A stretch of DNA of 64,000 nucleotides from Anastrepha obliqua (Eukaryota > Arthropoda > Insecta > Diptera > Tephritidae). A program made the position numbers and the translations under genes. Position 1 is the first letter of the stretch. Each line of letters opens with the position of its first letter. Of this stretch, positions 44,645 through 55,500 are shown in pieces. The notes beneath the pieces were generated by a model that saw nothing but the letters and a program-made list of their open reading frames with translations, was not told the DNA's origin and searched no databases. Where the stretch lies: NCBI RefSeq assembly GCF_027943255.1, contig NC_072897.1:22010044-22074043 (forward strand), written 5' to 3'.

Positions 44645-46319
44645 AATTCTAAGTATGTATATGCATGCATGAATATGAAATTTTAAGTATCTAATTGACT
44701 AAATTGTATTGAATTGAATTATCAAAATTATTCAAATATCATAACATAAAAAATAACTTTGTAAACCATTCATTTACATCAAGGTTTATTATTCAGCAAT
44801 ATGTTGTACTTTTTAAATTATTATATATGTACATATGTATGTATATTCATATACTACGAAGTGTTGAATATATATAACATCTACCATCCATATTCATGTG
44901 GGCAGAAAAAAATCATGACTTGCCTCAAAACCCAGCTCATTCACCTCTCATACACATCTAAATATTTAAAGAATTCAAAGCAATGCAAAATCACATTTCT
45001 CTTTCATGCTTATTTCCCGTCGCAAATGGATTATTTCTAGTGAGATCAATAAATTAATTATAAGTATATGCATGCATGAATGTGAAATTTTAAGTATCTA
45101 ACTAACTAAATTGTATTGATATTAAGTGCATTATCAAAATAATTTCAAAATATCCACATAAAATATTGGCTTTGTAAACCATTCATTTGCATCAACGGTT
45201 ATTATTCAACAATATGTGTCCTTTTTAAATTTTTATATCCATATGTATGTATATTCATATACTAAATAGATATAACATCTACCATCCATATTCATGTGGG
45301 CAGAAAAAAAGCCTGCCTCAAAACACAGCTCATACATATGTATCTCCACATAAAAAATTCAAAAGCAAATAGACAAACGTACGCAAACATATTCCTAACA
45401 TATGCAAAAAAACTCATCTAAACGGTATTCGTTTACATATACATATGTATGTGTGTATGCATATACATATGAATACATATGTTGGGACAATGTACATATG
45501 TACGTAAAAGTTTCTATTCTAAGCAAAACCATGAATATTCGTATATACCTACATATAACCGCACATACTTACTTTATGCCTCTACATGTGTTTGCTTCCA
45601 AAACTAAAATTCTAAGCCTAGCGACTACAAGAACAAAATGCATTCCTAGGCGTAGCTGTTGTGGCCATGATTATTTACCCGCGACGGCGCTGAACAGTTT
45701 CAAATATTAAAAAAGCACAACAAAAACAAATTCATTGATAAGTTCGAATTCATATTTCTACGAGCAAAGTACTTTCATTCATAAAACGAGCCGCCCATAT
45801 GCCAATTTTCTCGACCATTCGAAAATAGTCAATATTGGAATATTTCGCGTTGAATTATTTGCCAATATTTGGTAAATCTTGAATTTTTGTCAAGTCGAGT
45901 GGCCGCGGCTCCGTACATATGTATGCATCAATATATGTATGTAAATATGTGTTCTAAATTCTCGACAGCAATAGCAAATCGAAATATTTTTTCTGTCGCA
46001 AGTGCTCGCAGCCTCATATGTACATACATATGTATGTCTATGGAAGTTTGTAGGCATGTATTTATGTACATATATGCGTTTTTGCTTTTGCACGCCCACG
46101 ATTTTTCATATGCAGATATTCATTTGATTTAGCTGAACGAATATACATATTGATTTTGTAAGGAAATCCTGTCGAGTTAAATTATTGGTATATGTTCATT
46201 TAAGTTCTTCTTACCAAATAAATATTATTATCCTTAAGAAAATTGAAACACTAGTTTTTTTTAATCTCTATTTTTAATTTTTACCATCAAGTAAGTTAAC
46301 TACTCATATATAGTATATA

Positions 46320-47243
46320 AAGGGTGTTTTTTTTAGAGGTTAGGTTTTCAAGATGAAATAAAACGTATATAATTTAATGTTATGGCCAAGAATTTAGCTT
46401 TATTATAAAGATAAGGGTTTGTCATTATGTTTTAAAAATGATTTCGGGCAAGTAGCCGCCGCGGCTGGCTCGAATAAATTCCAGCCGAGAGGCCCAATTT
46501 TCGACCACTTTTTGCAGCAATTGGGGCCGTATGTCAGCAATAACGCGCCGAATATTCTCTTCCAAGACGTCAATCGTCTCGGGCTTATCTGCGTAGACAA
46601 GCGACTTCACATAGCCCCACAAGAAATAGTCCAGCGGTGTTATGTCGCACGATCTTGGAGGCCACGCCACAGGTCCACGGCGCGACATAATGCGCTCACC
46701 AAAAGTTTCCTTCAATAAATCGATTGTTGCGTTGGCTGTATGGCATGTAGCGCCGTCTTGTTGGAACCAAAGGTCGTCCACATCAACATCGTCCAATTCA
46801 GGCACGAAAAAGTCATTAATCATGGCTCTATAGCGCTCTCCATTGACTATAACATTATGGCCGGCTTCATTTTTAAAGAAATATGGACCAATGATTCCCT
46901 CTGCCCATAGAGCACACCAAACAGTGACTTTTTGTAACGGCGTCTCAGCAATAGCTTGTGGATTGTGTTCACTCCAAATGCGACAATTTTGCTTATTGAC
47001 ATACCCATTCAACCAAAAGTGAACTTCAACGCTGAACAAAATTTTCTTGTGATGCGTCGCGCGAACCGAACCATTATTTTCTTAATAAATTTGCACGATT
47101 TGCAAACGTTATTCAGGTGTAAGTCTATTCATTATGAAATGGCAAACCAAACTGAGAATAAATCAAGTGACAGCTGTCAAAAAGACCATCTACGAAAAAA
47201 GTAGTGCCAACTTGAAAACCTAACCTCTAAAAAAAACACCCTT
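46320..47243 (-). mobile_element. Mariner-like element with internal deletion (left-arm copy)
   Basis: 924 bp. Ends AAGGGTGTTTTTTTTAGAGG and CCTCTAAAAAAAACACCCTT are inverted repeats, extended by GTTAGGTTTTCAAG, with TA on both sides. The same element is at 60965-61886 in the right arm. Confidence 0.9.
46425..47130 (-). pseudogene. Mariner-like (DD(D/E) family) transposase, deleted
   Basis: The N-terminal start (MNRLTPE) is followed by a stop, then RLQIVQIY, another stop in this copy, and ENNGSVRATHHKKILFS, where a large deletion joins the N-terminal helix-turn-helix to the catalytic half. First catalytic block: ILFSVEVHFWLNGYV, with Val where FSDEAHF-type proteins have the catalytic Asp. 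Second block: LWFQQDGATCHTAN (Asp). Third: WPPRSCDITPLDYFLWGYVK (Asp). The deletion plus the lost Asp rule out activity. Confidence 0.85.
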
Positions 47244-47364
47244 TATATTACAATACTATAAATAATAGGTATTTATTGTAACTTTCCTGAAATGAAAAAA
47301 AAATATATAAAATTGTGAAAGCACCAATTAAGAAATTGTTCTCATATTATAACAATTTTAAATT

Positions 47365-47943
47365 TTAAATAAATTTTAAATTTTGATGCTGTTGAAAAAG
47401 TTCCTCGCACAATTCCTGCATCGATTTTATTGTAGCACGAAAGCCTTGGATACATTTAATAGTAGAATATGCACGCATTGTAGACATTGGACTAAAGAAC
47501 TCGAAGTAACTTAACAGTCTTTCAACTTTGCCCCTATTATCCCGCTTCAGAGGCGACCTTAATGGATTTGTTGACTGGAAATGCTTTGCATCCAGTTCAT
47601 CAAAAAGATCATTCATTTCTTTAACAAATATCTGCGTGGGCTTGGCAAAATTTATCAAGTTTTCGTCATTGCCAAATAAATTTTGACTACACATCATGTC
47701 AATACCTGACGCTACCGAAATGCTCAATACTTGTGTTGCGCGTGAAACGCTCATTTTTTCGAAAATGCTTGGGTAAATATGAGCCTCCGTCAATTTTGGG
47801 CAAATTTTAAAATTGGAATTCTTTTGATCAATATCAAATAACTTCCTAATGACCTTAAAGCTTGCAGTGCCATTGGCGGTTGGAATATCATGCTTCAAAA
47901 ATACATTACGGATGGACTTTATGAGATGGCAATAGTCAAACAT
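47365..47943 (-). pseudogene. P-element/THAP9-like transposase fragment (left-arm copy)
   Basis: About 190 residues: FDYCHLIKSIRNVFLKHDI, IYPSIFEKMSVSRATQVLS, TQIFVKEMNDLFDELDAKHF, and TIKCIQGFRATIKSMQELC. This fits the C-terminal half of P-element/THAP9-type transposases. No THAP zinc finger is present, and the fragment stops at the arm boundary. One residue differs from the mirror copy (Asn here, Asp there, in LKRD(N/D)RGK). Confidence 0.75.
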
Positions 47944-47949
47944 GCAAAA

Positions 47950-48470
47950 ATCGGATATTTATGCACGACAACGATCCCAAACATTTTGCGGGAGTGGTCA
48001 AAAACTGGCTTTCGCAGGAAAATATTACCCAGCTCGATTGGCCAGCACAATGTCCGGATTTAAATCCAATCGAAAACTTGTGGAATGATGTGAAGGCGAT
48101 GGTTGGACAAAAAAAAATTTAAAAATATCGATGAACTTTGGGAAGGTGTACAGGAAGCATGGAACTCTATTCCTTTGGACAGGTGCCAAAAGTTAATAGA
48201 GAATTTACCACGCAGGTGTGAAGCAGTTATACAGAAAAACGGCTATTCTACCAAATACGGATATGGTAAATAATAATAGTCACTTCTATTTTATCATATT
48301 TTTACTAGGGAAAACTGTCTACTTTAAGTTATTTTGTCTTATAATAAAGTGTTAAATATTATATGTATATTTAGTTAAAAAAACTGGATTTAATTTGGTT
48401 TCATATCATTTAATCGAGCATTATATTGAACTCTTTTTAAGTGCGCTAAACGTTTGACCATACCTGTATG
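47950..48470 (+). pseudogene. Tc1-like element 3' remnant
   Basis: Encodes the end of a Tc1-family transposase: FMHDNDPKHFAGVV (second catalytic Asp), DWPAQCPDLNPIENLWNDVK (third residue Glu), then ENLPRRCEAVIQKNGYSTKYG and stop near 48271. One base too many in a run of A near 48118 shifts the frame. The right end GCGCTAAACGTTTGACCATA near 48450 fits a terminal repeat. The 5' part is missing. Confidence 0.82.
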
Positions 48471-49486
48471 TCCCATGCTAATATACATATGTACATAAAC
48501 ATGCATACATACATAAACATGCATACATACATACAATTACGCACAATTTTCATAACCTAATTACATACATATTTCCTATGCTAATATATGTATATAAGCA
48601 TGCATACATACAACTACGCGCAATTTTCATAAAAAAACCAAAAAGAACAAACATGCATACAAATCATATGGACATATCAAATGAACAAATCTGTTCTGTA
48701 CGCAAGCAAATGAAAGCTAATGTAAACTACATTTTTTCACACTTGCGTATCACTCTCTCCCTCTCATTTCTCTCCGACAGCCATATTAATTAATTTCCTA
48801 CTGTTAACTTGTGCTGATTTCATTTTCTTACCCGTGTTTTGCTAGAGCCCAAAATGAGGAACGGGCCGGGACTGCGCCTTCTCTATGAATTTACGTTCTC
48901 TGTTTCGACAGTCGCGAGTTAATGCGACTTAGATTCCTTGAACAATTCCAGCGAATCACACATTTCTGTCCGCAAAGCCGCATATATGTACATATATATG
49001 TATATATACAGCATCTCTGAAAGGCTTCAAAACGCATAAATAATATTCCTTATTGACTGTCTGGCCTGATGAAAGGTACTCATGGTGGACTATGCCTTGG
49101 CAATCGAAGAAAAAAGTCAACATTACCTTCCCGGTTCTTTTTGCTCATAGGGTTTACATGAACAACAGAACCATCCCATCTTTTCACTGACGGCCAATAA
49201 GGCGGTCGCAGTTGTTGTTTTTATATGAATACATTTTGCGTTCCATGAAGGTTTGTATACATTTATATATATATACATATGCGTGTAAGCGCGTTTGGCT
49301 TTCTGGATGCATCCATGGATATTAGAATATTTTCTTATCAATATGTGTATGTAAGTAGTTCAGATTTGACTGAAGAGATTAAATATATGAATGCATATTC
49401 ATATGCATTGCCTTTATAGATGTTTTACATATAAATCAGTTCAAAAGCAGTATAAATAATTTTATATAGAAAATAAGTTTTTAATA
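48471..49486. repeat. Repeats B2 and C with a mariner scrap
   Basis: 48471-48905 includes the uninterrupted copy of the repeat that carries an insertion at 7003-7741. 48905-48990 matches 42055-42135. 49005-49155 matches the mariner fragment at 42390-42535. 49190-49486 is a family C copy that is cut by the RTE insertion and resumes at about 50680. Confidence 0.65.
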
Positions 49487-50680
49487 ACTTCTTCTTCTTA
49501 ATTGGCGCGATAACCGCTTACGCGATTTTGGCCGAGATTAACAAAGCGTGCCAGTCGTTTCTTTCTCGTGCTAACCGGCGCCAATTGGACACACCAAGTG
49601 AAGCCAAGCCCTTCTCCACCTGATCTTTCCAACGCAGAGGAGGCCTTCCTCTTCCTCTGCTACCACCAGCTGGTACCGTATCGAATACTTTCAAAGCCGG
49701 AGCGTTTGTATCCATTCGGACGACATGACCCAGCCAACGAAGCCGCTGGATCTTGATTCGCTGCGCTATGCCTATGTCGTCGTAAAGCTCATACAGCTCA
49801 TCGTTCCATCGTCTGCGATATTCGCCGTTGCCAACGGGCAAAGGTCCAAAAATCTTACGCAGAATCTTTCTCTCGAACACTCCAAGCGTCGCTTCATCGG
49901 ATGTTGTCATCGTCCAAGATTCTGCGCCATACGTTAGGACGGGCATGATAAGAGTCTTGTAGAGTGTTAGTTTCATTCGACGAGAGAGGACTTTACTGCT
50001 CAATTGCCTACTTAGTCCAAAGTAGCACTTTTTGGCAAAAGAGATTCTACGTTGGATTTCAAGGCTGACATTGTTATCGGTGTTAATGCTCGTTCCTAAA
50101 TAAACGAAGTCTTTTACAACCTCAAAATTATAACTGTCAACAGTGACGTGGGTGCCGATACGCGAGTGCGCCGACTGTTTGTTTGAAGACAGGAGGTACT
50201 TCGTTTTGTCCTCGTTCACCACCAGACCTATTTGCCTTGCCTCTTTATCCAGTTTGGAGAAGGCAGAACTAATAGCGCGGTTGTTAAGGCCGATGATGTC
50301 AATATCATCGGCATACGCCAGCAATTGTACGCTCTTATAAAAAATTGTGCCTGAGCGATTAAGTTCTGCAGCTCGTACGATGCTCTCCAACATCAGGTTA
50401 AAGAAGTCACACGACAGCGCGTCACCCTGTCTGAAACCTCGTTTGGTATCAAACGGCTCGGAGAGGTCCTTCCCAATTCTGACGGCGCTGCTGGTGTTGA
50501 GCAACGTCATCTTACATAGCCGTATTAGTTTTGCGGGAATACCAAATTCAGACATCGCGGCATACAGGTAACTCCTTTCCGTACTGTCGAATGCAGCTTT
50601 GAAGTCGACGAAAAGATGGTGTGTGTCGATTCTCCTTTCATGGGTATTTTCCAAGATTTGGCGTATTGTGAAAAATTTTA
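49487..50680 (-). mobile_element. RTE-like LINE, 5' truncated
   Basis: Minus strand, ending ...AATTAAGAAGAAG, a short-repeat tail typical of RTE elements. It interrupts a family C repeat: the uninterrupted paralogue at 42835-42880 joins the two flanks (AAATAAATTTCTAAATAA and TTAGAAAACCCTGAAT). Confidence 0.82.
49518..50654 (-). pseudogene. RTE-like reverse transcriptase, C-terminal two thirds
   Basis: One clean 378-residue frame: HLFVDFKAAFDSTERSYLY (first catalytic Asp), TKRGFRQGDALSCDFFNLML, LLAYADDIDIIG (catalytic YADD), FVYLGTSINTDN, and the C-terminal RRWNDELYELY, RLRWLGHVVRMD and RGRPPLRWKDQVEKGL. Endonuclease and the first part of the reverse transcriptase are missing because of 5' truncation, so the copy is dead despite the intact frame. 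Confidence 0.9.
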
Positions 50681-50689
50681 AATTTAATT

Positions 50690-52230
50690 AAAATTAGAAA
50701 AACCTGAATGATATTAGATTGGATATTAGAATGATATTTTGATTTGATTAAATAGATGAAATACTTATGTATATGCATATTTATATGTACATATAATATT
50801 TCCTTTTTGTTTGATTTATATAAAAATCAGTTCATATCCAGTATGAAGTATTTTATACCGAAAAGAAATTTCTAAATATCACATACAACAAAACCTAACA
50901 CACTATTTTAAGGCAATTTTAATTAAAATAAACTCAAAAATTTTACCAAACTTTGCGGGTTTGAATTGTAAAAAAGAAATCGTGCAAGGGGAAAAATATG
51001 ACTCTTTAGGACTTGAACCGGACTTGAACCTGAATTAAATACCACAATAATGCCATAAAAACCAAACGAATAATTCCGTCGACTTTAGCTTCTGCGTCAC
51101 AAATTAAATGGCTGAGCGCGTTTCTCAATCGCAAACTCATTCGCTTCGCTGTGGACATGAAATAAATCGAATTCCTTACTAGTGTGTTGAATCCCCTACT
51201 ACTGTGGTGAAAAATCATATGAAATCCTTTACTAGTGTGGTAAACGCAGAAAAAAGGCTGAAATCCTTCACTAGCGTGGAAAATATCTGCAATCCCTCAC
51301 TAGTGTGGTAAGTCGGTGTTCTAAAATCCCTTACTATAGAATCTACAAATTAGTACTCGAAAAAAGCTCATTTAAATAACATTTGCTCCTTATCATTCCA
51401 TTAACATTCTCTGCAAAAACTGGGCAGAGCAAATATACTAAAGCAGAGAATGTTAATGGAATGAGAAGGAGCAAATGTTAAATGAGCTTTTTTTTAATTT
51501 GTAGATTCATACTAAGGGATTTTCAAATTCAACTTACCTCACTAGTGGGGGATTGCAGATATTTACCACGCTAGTGGAGGGTTTTTATATTTACTTACCC
51601 CGCTAGTAGAGGAATTCACATTTTTTCTGCGTTTACCACACTAGTAAGGGATTTCAGAAGATTTTTCATCACACTAGTAAGGGATTCAACTTATTTCATT
51701 CCCACAGCGAAGCGAATGAATTTGCGATTAGGAAAGATGCGCAAGCAGTCAATTCATGGCGCAGTTGCTAAAGTCGGTGGTATTGTTTGTATGATGATGC
51801 GCGTATTTAGTCCAGGTTCAAGTCCTGAATAGTCATACGTTTTTCCTTGCACTATTTCTTTTTTACAATTCAGTTTGGTAAAATTTTGAGTTTAATTTAA
51901 TTATAATTGCTTTGAAATACTGTTTTGGGTTTTTGTGAATTTGATATTTAGAAAATTTCTTTTCTGTATAAAATACTTCATACTGGATATGAACTGATTT
52001 TATATAAATCAAAAAGGAAATATGTAGATATAAACATGCATATATTTAATCTCTTTAATCAAATCTAAGCTATATTATATTGATGACAAAATATCATTCT
52101 AATATCCGTCCAGAAAGCCAAACGCGCATACACACATACATATATATATATATATATAAATACGCATACAAACTTTCAACGAACGCAAAATGTATGCATA
52201 TAAAACAGCAAATTGAATAAATGACCGATT
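50690..52230. repeat. Foldback: 1.5-kb palindrome with tRNA-like modules and iterated motifs
   Basis: Arms of about 730 bp meet at about 51440, where AACATTCTCTGC and GCAGAGAATGTT face each other around a ~30-base centre. Each arm has, from outside in: family C text (GGATATTAGAATGATATTTT), a tRNA-like module (right arm 51745-51835 with TGGCGCAGTTGC and GGTTCAAGTCCTG), GCGAAGCGAATGA text, then five to six copies of CCCTTACTAGTGTGGTAA-like motifs (51170-51345; inverted at 51500-51690). No transposase. Confidence 0.8.
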
Positions 52231-52659
52231 TAGAAAAGTAAATTTACCATTATGGATTAGCGCAAGCATGAAAGGCATGTCTAGGCGTACTACGTCGCAC
52301 ACTGGCGATTTTTGTACAGAGATGCGGAAAAAAGTATACATCCAAAAAAATATTTACATTTTTACTACTAACGAAGTTGTATATATTTGTGTATGAAAAG
52401 AACATGTTTAAAAACTATTTTTTAAAAAAATTTTAAAAAACAATGTTTTTTAAAATTCATAAATTTTATTTTTAAAAATATATGGAAAGAACATGATTTA
52501 AAACAATGTTTAAAAACTGTTTTAAAAAAAATGTTGAAAATCAATGTTTTTTCGTTATTTGTAAAAATATGAAAATTTTTATATGGACTGCCGACAAGTG
52601 AATGAATAATGAACAAATATTTATTTTTAATGATGTCATACATACACAAATTATACACA
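52231..52659. repeat. Family C remnant and low-complexity T/A repeats
   Basis: 52240-52320 resembles the tRNA-like text at 42960-43050 (TTAGCGCAAGCATGAAAGGC). 52385-52560 holds two imperfect copies of an ACAATGTTTTTTAAAA-rich block. No gene was seen. Confidence 0.55.
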
Positions 52660-53290
52660 CTAGTATGTAACCCCCGAAAATCGGGTGGGCTTTTTTCCCA
52701 CGGAAAGTAAACAGCATATGTGACACTTTTATATATTAAAAGTTATGATGATTAGAAAAGTGTATATTTTTATTCATATGTAATATGTAAGAACTTATGC
52801 ATATAACATTTTTAAAATTTTTTTCAGTTAAATCAGTAATTTTTTTTTTAATTACTTCATTATAAACTGCATTCAACGCCAAGTTTTCGTTATTGTCCAT
52901 TTGAACTCGTATATTTTTCGAGGATCTAACCTGGCGTAACGCAACATAAAGTTGGCGGTGAGCAAAGCAATCCTCCTTTAAATGAAGCCCCACCCTTGAT
53001 AATGTTTGCCCCTGGGCCTTATTTATTGTTATGACGAAGTCTCTTATAATGGGAAATTGGCGGCGCTTCAACGTAAAAGGAAGTGTGGTTTCGCTCGGCT
53101 GAAAATTTATACGAGGCAATAGAAATCGCCTTCCCTGAGCCTCTCCGCATAACACTTCCGCGAGCAAACAATTCGGATGCATTTGTTTTATGATAAGTCG
53201 TGTGCCATTCACCAACACAATTATACAATTTTTTTTTTGCCATTCGTAAAATTTCTTGGATTTGCAAAAGTAAAAATTTTTTTTCACAGA
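52660..53290 (-). mobile_element. Helitron 3' end, truncated
   Basis: On the minus strand the sequence after the helicase ends with a hairpin (ACCCGATTTTCGGGGGT), then TTACATACTAG, followed by T. A CTRR terminus preceded by a short GC-rich hairpin, with insertion before T, is the Helitron signature. The Rep domain and most of the helicase are absent. Confidence 0.8.
52736..53287 (-). pseudogene. Helitron helicase, C-terminal part (Pif1-like)
   Basis: About 183 residues: GTRLIIKQMHPNCLLAEV, GRRFLLPRINFQPSETTLPF, KRRQFPIIRDFVITINKAQGQTL and AHRQLYVALRQVRSSKNIRV. These are the last motifs of Pif1-type helicases (TINKAQGQT; YVALSRV, here YVALRQV). The conserved Ser of YVALSR is Arg-Gln here. The N-terminal Rep/HUH nuclease is not present in the window. 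Confidence 0.85.
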
Positions 53291-53989
53291 TTTTTACGTT
53301 TTAAAAATTTTTAAGAAGAATGGTAAAAAAAATGTTCAAAGTTCATATTCATATATGATTTGATAATGGCTGCATACATAAAAATATACATGTGTACACA
53401 TAGAATACAATACAAAGAAAAAGCAAACACTTAAAAATGTATATCTGTGTCAAAAAGTTCGTTGATTTGATAGGTAATAGTGTTCTTTTAAATGGCGTTG
53501 GGCATCGTCTATTACTATAAAATTTGTCTGAGAATAGCCCAAATACAGTTTACCTTTGAAATAGTATCAAATAAATAACTAATTTGTCTCTCTCTCCTCA
53601 TTTTTTATAACTATTTAAAATTTTGAGTTTTTCAAAAAGGATCAACCGCACACAAAATTTTTAAGTACATGCATACGCTTATATATTGTAGTTCAATTGT
53701 ACCATATATGAACGAAAACAAAAGAGAATACTTTTACTAATCATATCCAATACGTGACGTTTCAAACATTTAACACTTACTTACCTGCTCTATTCCTCCA
53801 CTTAAAGTAGGAACTCTTTTACGAACTCTTCTTGGTCGTCCTCTAGGCATATTTTAAAATTAAATATGGATGTACCTTTTTCTTAAAATAAATTCTATTT
53901 TGCGTCTGTCCGAAACTCTTTCTAATTTGCACTGTTACCGTTGTTTTAAGTGAATTGACAAATTTCAAGTCAATTGTCAATTCATACCA
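53291..53989. other. Mostly unassigned; possible first exon at 53785-53850 (minus)
   Basis: Minus strand 53850 to 53785 reads ATG...CAG and encodes MPRGRPRRVRKRVPTLSGG plus three residues, with an AT-hook-like PRGRPRR. It is followed at once by a strong donor GTAAGTAAG. It may be the first exon of the truncated Helitron gene or of another lost element gene; no acceptor could be paired. The rest shows nothing recognised. Confidence 0.45.
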
Positions 53990-54300
53990 ATTATTGCCAT
54001 CACAACAAAATTTTCAAAAAAAAATCGCAGTACCCGTTGGGACTATGTTCATGAATACATATTTATTAGTAAAGAGAACAAAACAAAACAATTATTGAGA
54101 ACACAAATGTATACAATGCTGTGCTCATTAGAAAGGGAGCTAAACAAAGCAAACGTACTCATATATATGCGTTTGTGTGTCATCCCGCTTTGCATAGACA
54201 TCGCTGTTATCAATAAGAAAATTTTGATAGCTTTACACGCAAATATTTCATGAACAAATTAACCAATTTTAAATTTTATAATTTTCCGGAAATATGCTCA
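53990..54300. repeat. Direct repeat unit 1, left piece (split by a Helitron)
   Basis: ATTATTGCCATCACAAC to CCGGAAATATGCTCA. It pairs with 56201-56523 in the same orientation. Its right piece is 56098-56174. Confidence 0.85.
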
Positions 54301-54589
54301 TCTATACTAATATTATAAAGAGGAAAACTTTGTTTGTTTGTTTGTTTGTAACGAATAGGCTCAAAAACTACTGAACCGATTTTAAAAATTCTTTCACCAT
54401 TCGAAAACTACATTATCCAGGAGTAACATGGATTACATTTTATTTTGGAAAAAAAATAGGGTTCCGTAAGATATTTGGATTTTTCGGACACAAACTGAAA
54501 AAAATCTTATATATAAAATAAAGTCAACTTTTTGTGTGTGTTCGCTAACCGGCCGTGTCTGCACCGAATTAAACCAAACTTACACACAT

Positions 54590-55500
54590 TGTTAAGAAGG
54601 TATTGAAGATGGTTTCCGTATAGTTTGGATACCTATTGGTGGATAGGGCTCAACGTGGACCCGGGTAACCTTTGGATGTGTATGTACAATATAGGTATCA
54701 AATTGAAGCTGTTGGGGAATGCTTTAGTACAGAGTATTTTTCATGCCGCTCCGTGACTGGGATCTCGAGATATAGGTCAAAACGTGGACCCGGGTAACCT
54801 TTGGTTGTGTATTTACAATATGGGTATCAAATGAAAGCTGTTTATAAGTGCTTTAATACGGGGTAATTTTCATACCTATTGATGACTAGGGTCTCGAAAT
54901 ATATGCCTAAACGTGGACCCGCCGTGTCTTTGCACCGAATTAAACCAAACTTACATTGGAGGAGGATTGTTAAGGAGGTATTGAAGATAGTTTCCGTATA
55001 GTTTGGGTACCTATTGGTAGATAGGGTCTCGAGATATAGGTCAAAACGTGGACCCGGGTAACCTTCGGATGTGTATGTACAATATGGGTATCAAATGGAA
55101 GCTGTTGGTGAATGCTTTAGTTCAGACTATTTTTCATGCCGTTCCGTGAATAGGGTCTCGAGATAGAAACCAAAACGTGGACCCTAGAATGTGTATGTAC
55201 AATATGGGTATCAAATTGAAGCTGTTGGTGAATGCCTTAGTACAGAGTATTTTTCATGCCGCTACGTGACTGGAGTCTCGAGATATAGGTCAAAACGTGG
55301 ACCCGGGTAACCTTTGGATGTGTATGTACAATATGGGTATCAAATGAAAGCTGTTGATAAGTGCTTTAATACGGGGTAATTTTCATACCTATTGATGACT
55401 AGGGTCTCGAAATATATGCCAAAACGTGGACCCGCCGTGTCTTTGCACCGAATTAAACCAAACTTATGCACATTGTTAAGTAAGTATTGAAAATGGGTTT
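54590..55500 (+). repeat. Satellite array inside the Helitron, ~128-bp unit, about seven units
   Basis: The motif GGTCTCGAGATATAGGTCAA/AACGTGGACCCGGGTAAC recurs near 54645, 54765, 54895, 55028, 55152, 55272 and 55400. Every few units the text switches to CCGCCGTGTCTTTGCACCGA, giving a higher-order repeat of about 500 bp. The same unit, reversed, forms the array at 5167-5575. Confidence 0.85.

Larger units (their letters stand above)
44253..47960 (+). repeat. Large inverted repeat, left arm (>=3.7 kb)
   Basis: Reverse-complement match of 60240-64000; the right arm leaves the window, so the true arm is longer. The arms differ by point changes and by indels. For example, the right arm has ~50 extra bases near 63205-63260 relative to 44985-44992. 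The inner boundary lies at the junction between a P-element-like fragment and Tc1 debris. The arm contains a duplicated ~500-bp AT-rich unit (44465-44990 and 44993-45395), family A copy 5 (45580-46010), a mariner-like element and the P-like fragment. Confidence 0.92.

Noticed and set aside
51170..51690. Regularly repeated short motifs that superficially resemble a CRISPR array
   Set aside because: Motifs are degenerate, spacing varies from about 21 to 38 bases, and spacers are themselves repeated between clusters. The context is a fly genome with no cas genes.
51745..51835. Possible tRNA gene (A-box and B-box-like text)
   Set aside because: I cannot fold a convincing acceptor stem or anticodon arm, and the text recurs in several diverged repeats. 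It fits a tRNA-derived repeat better than a gene.
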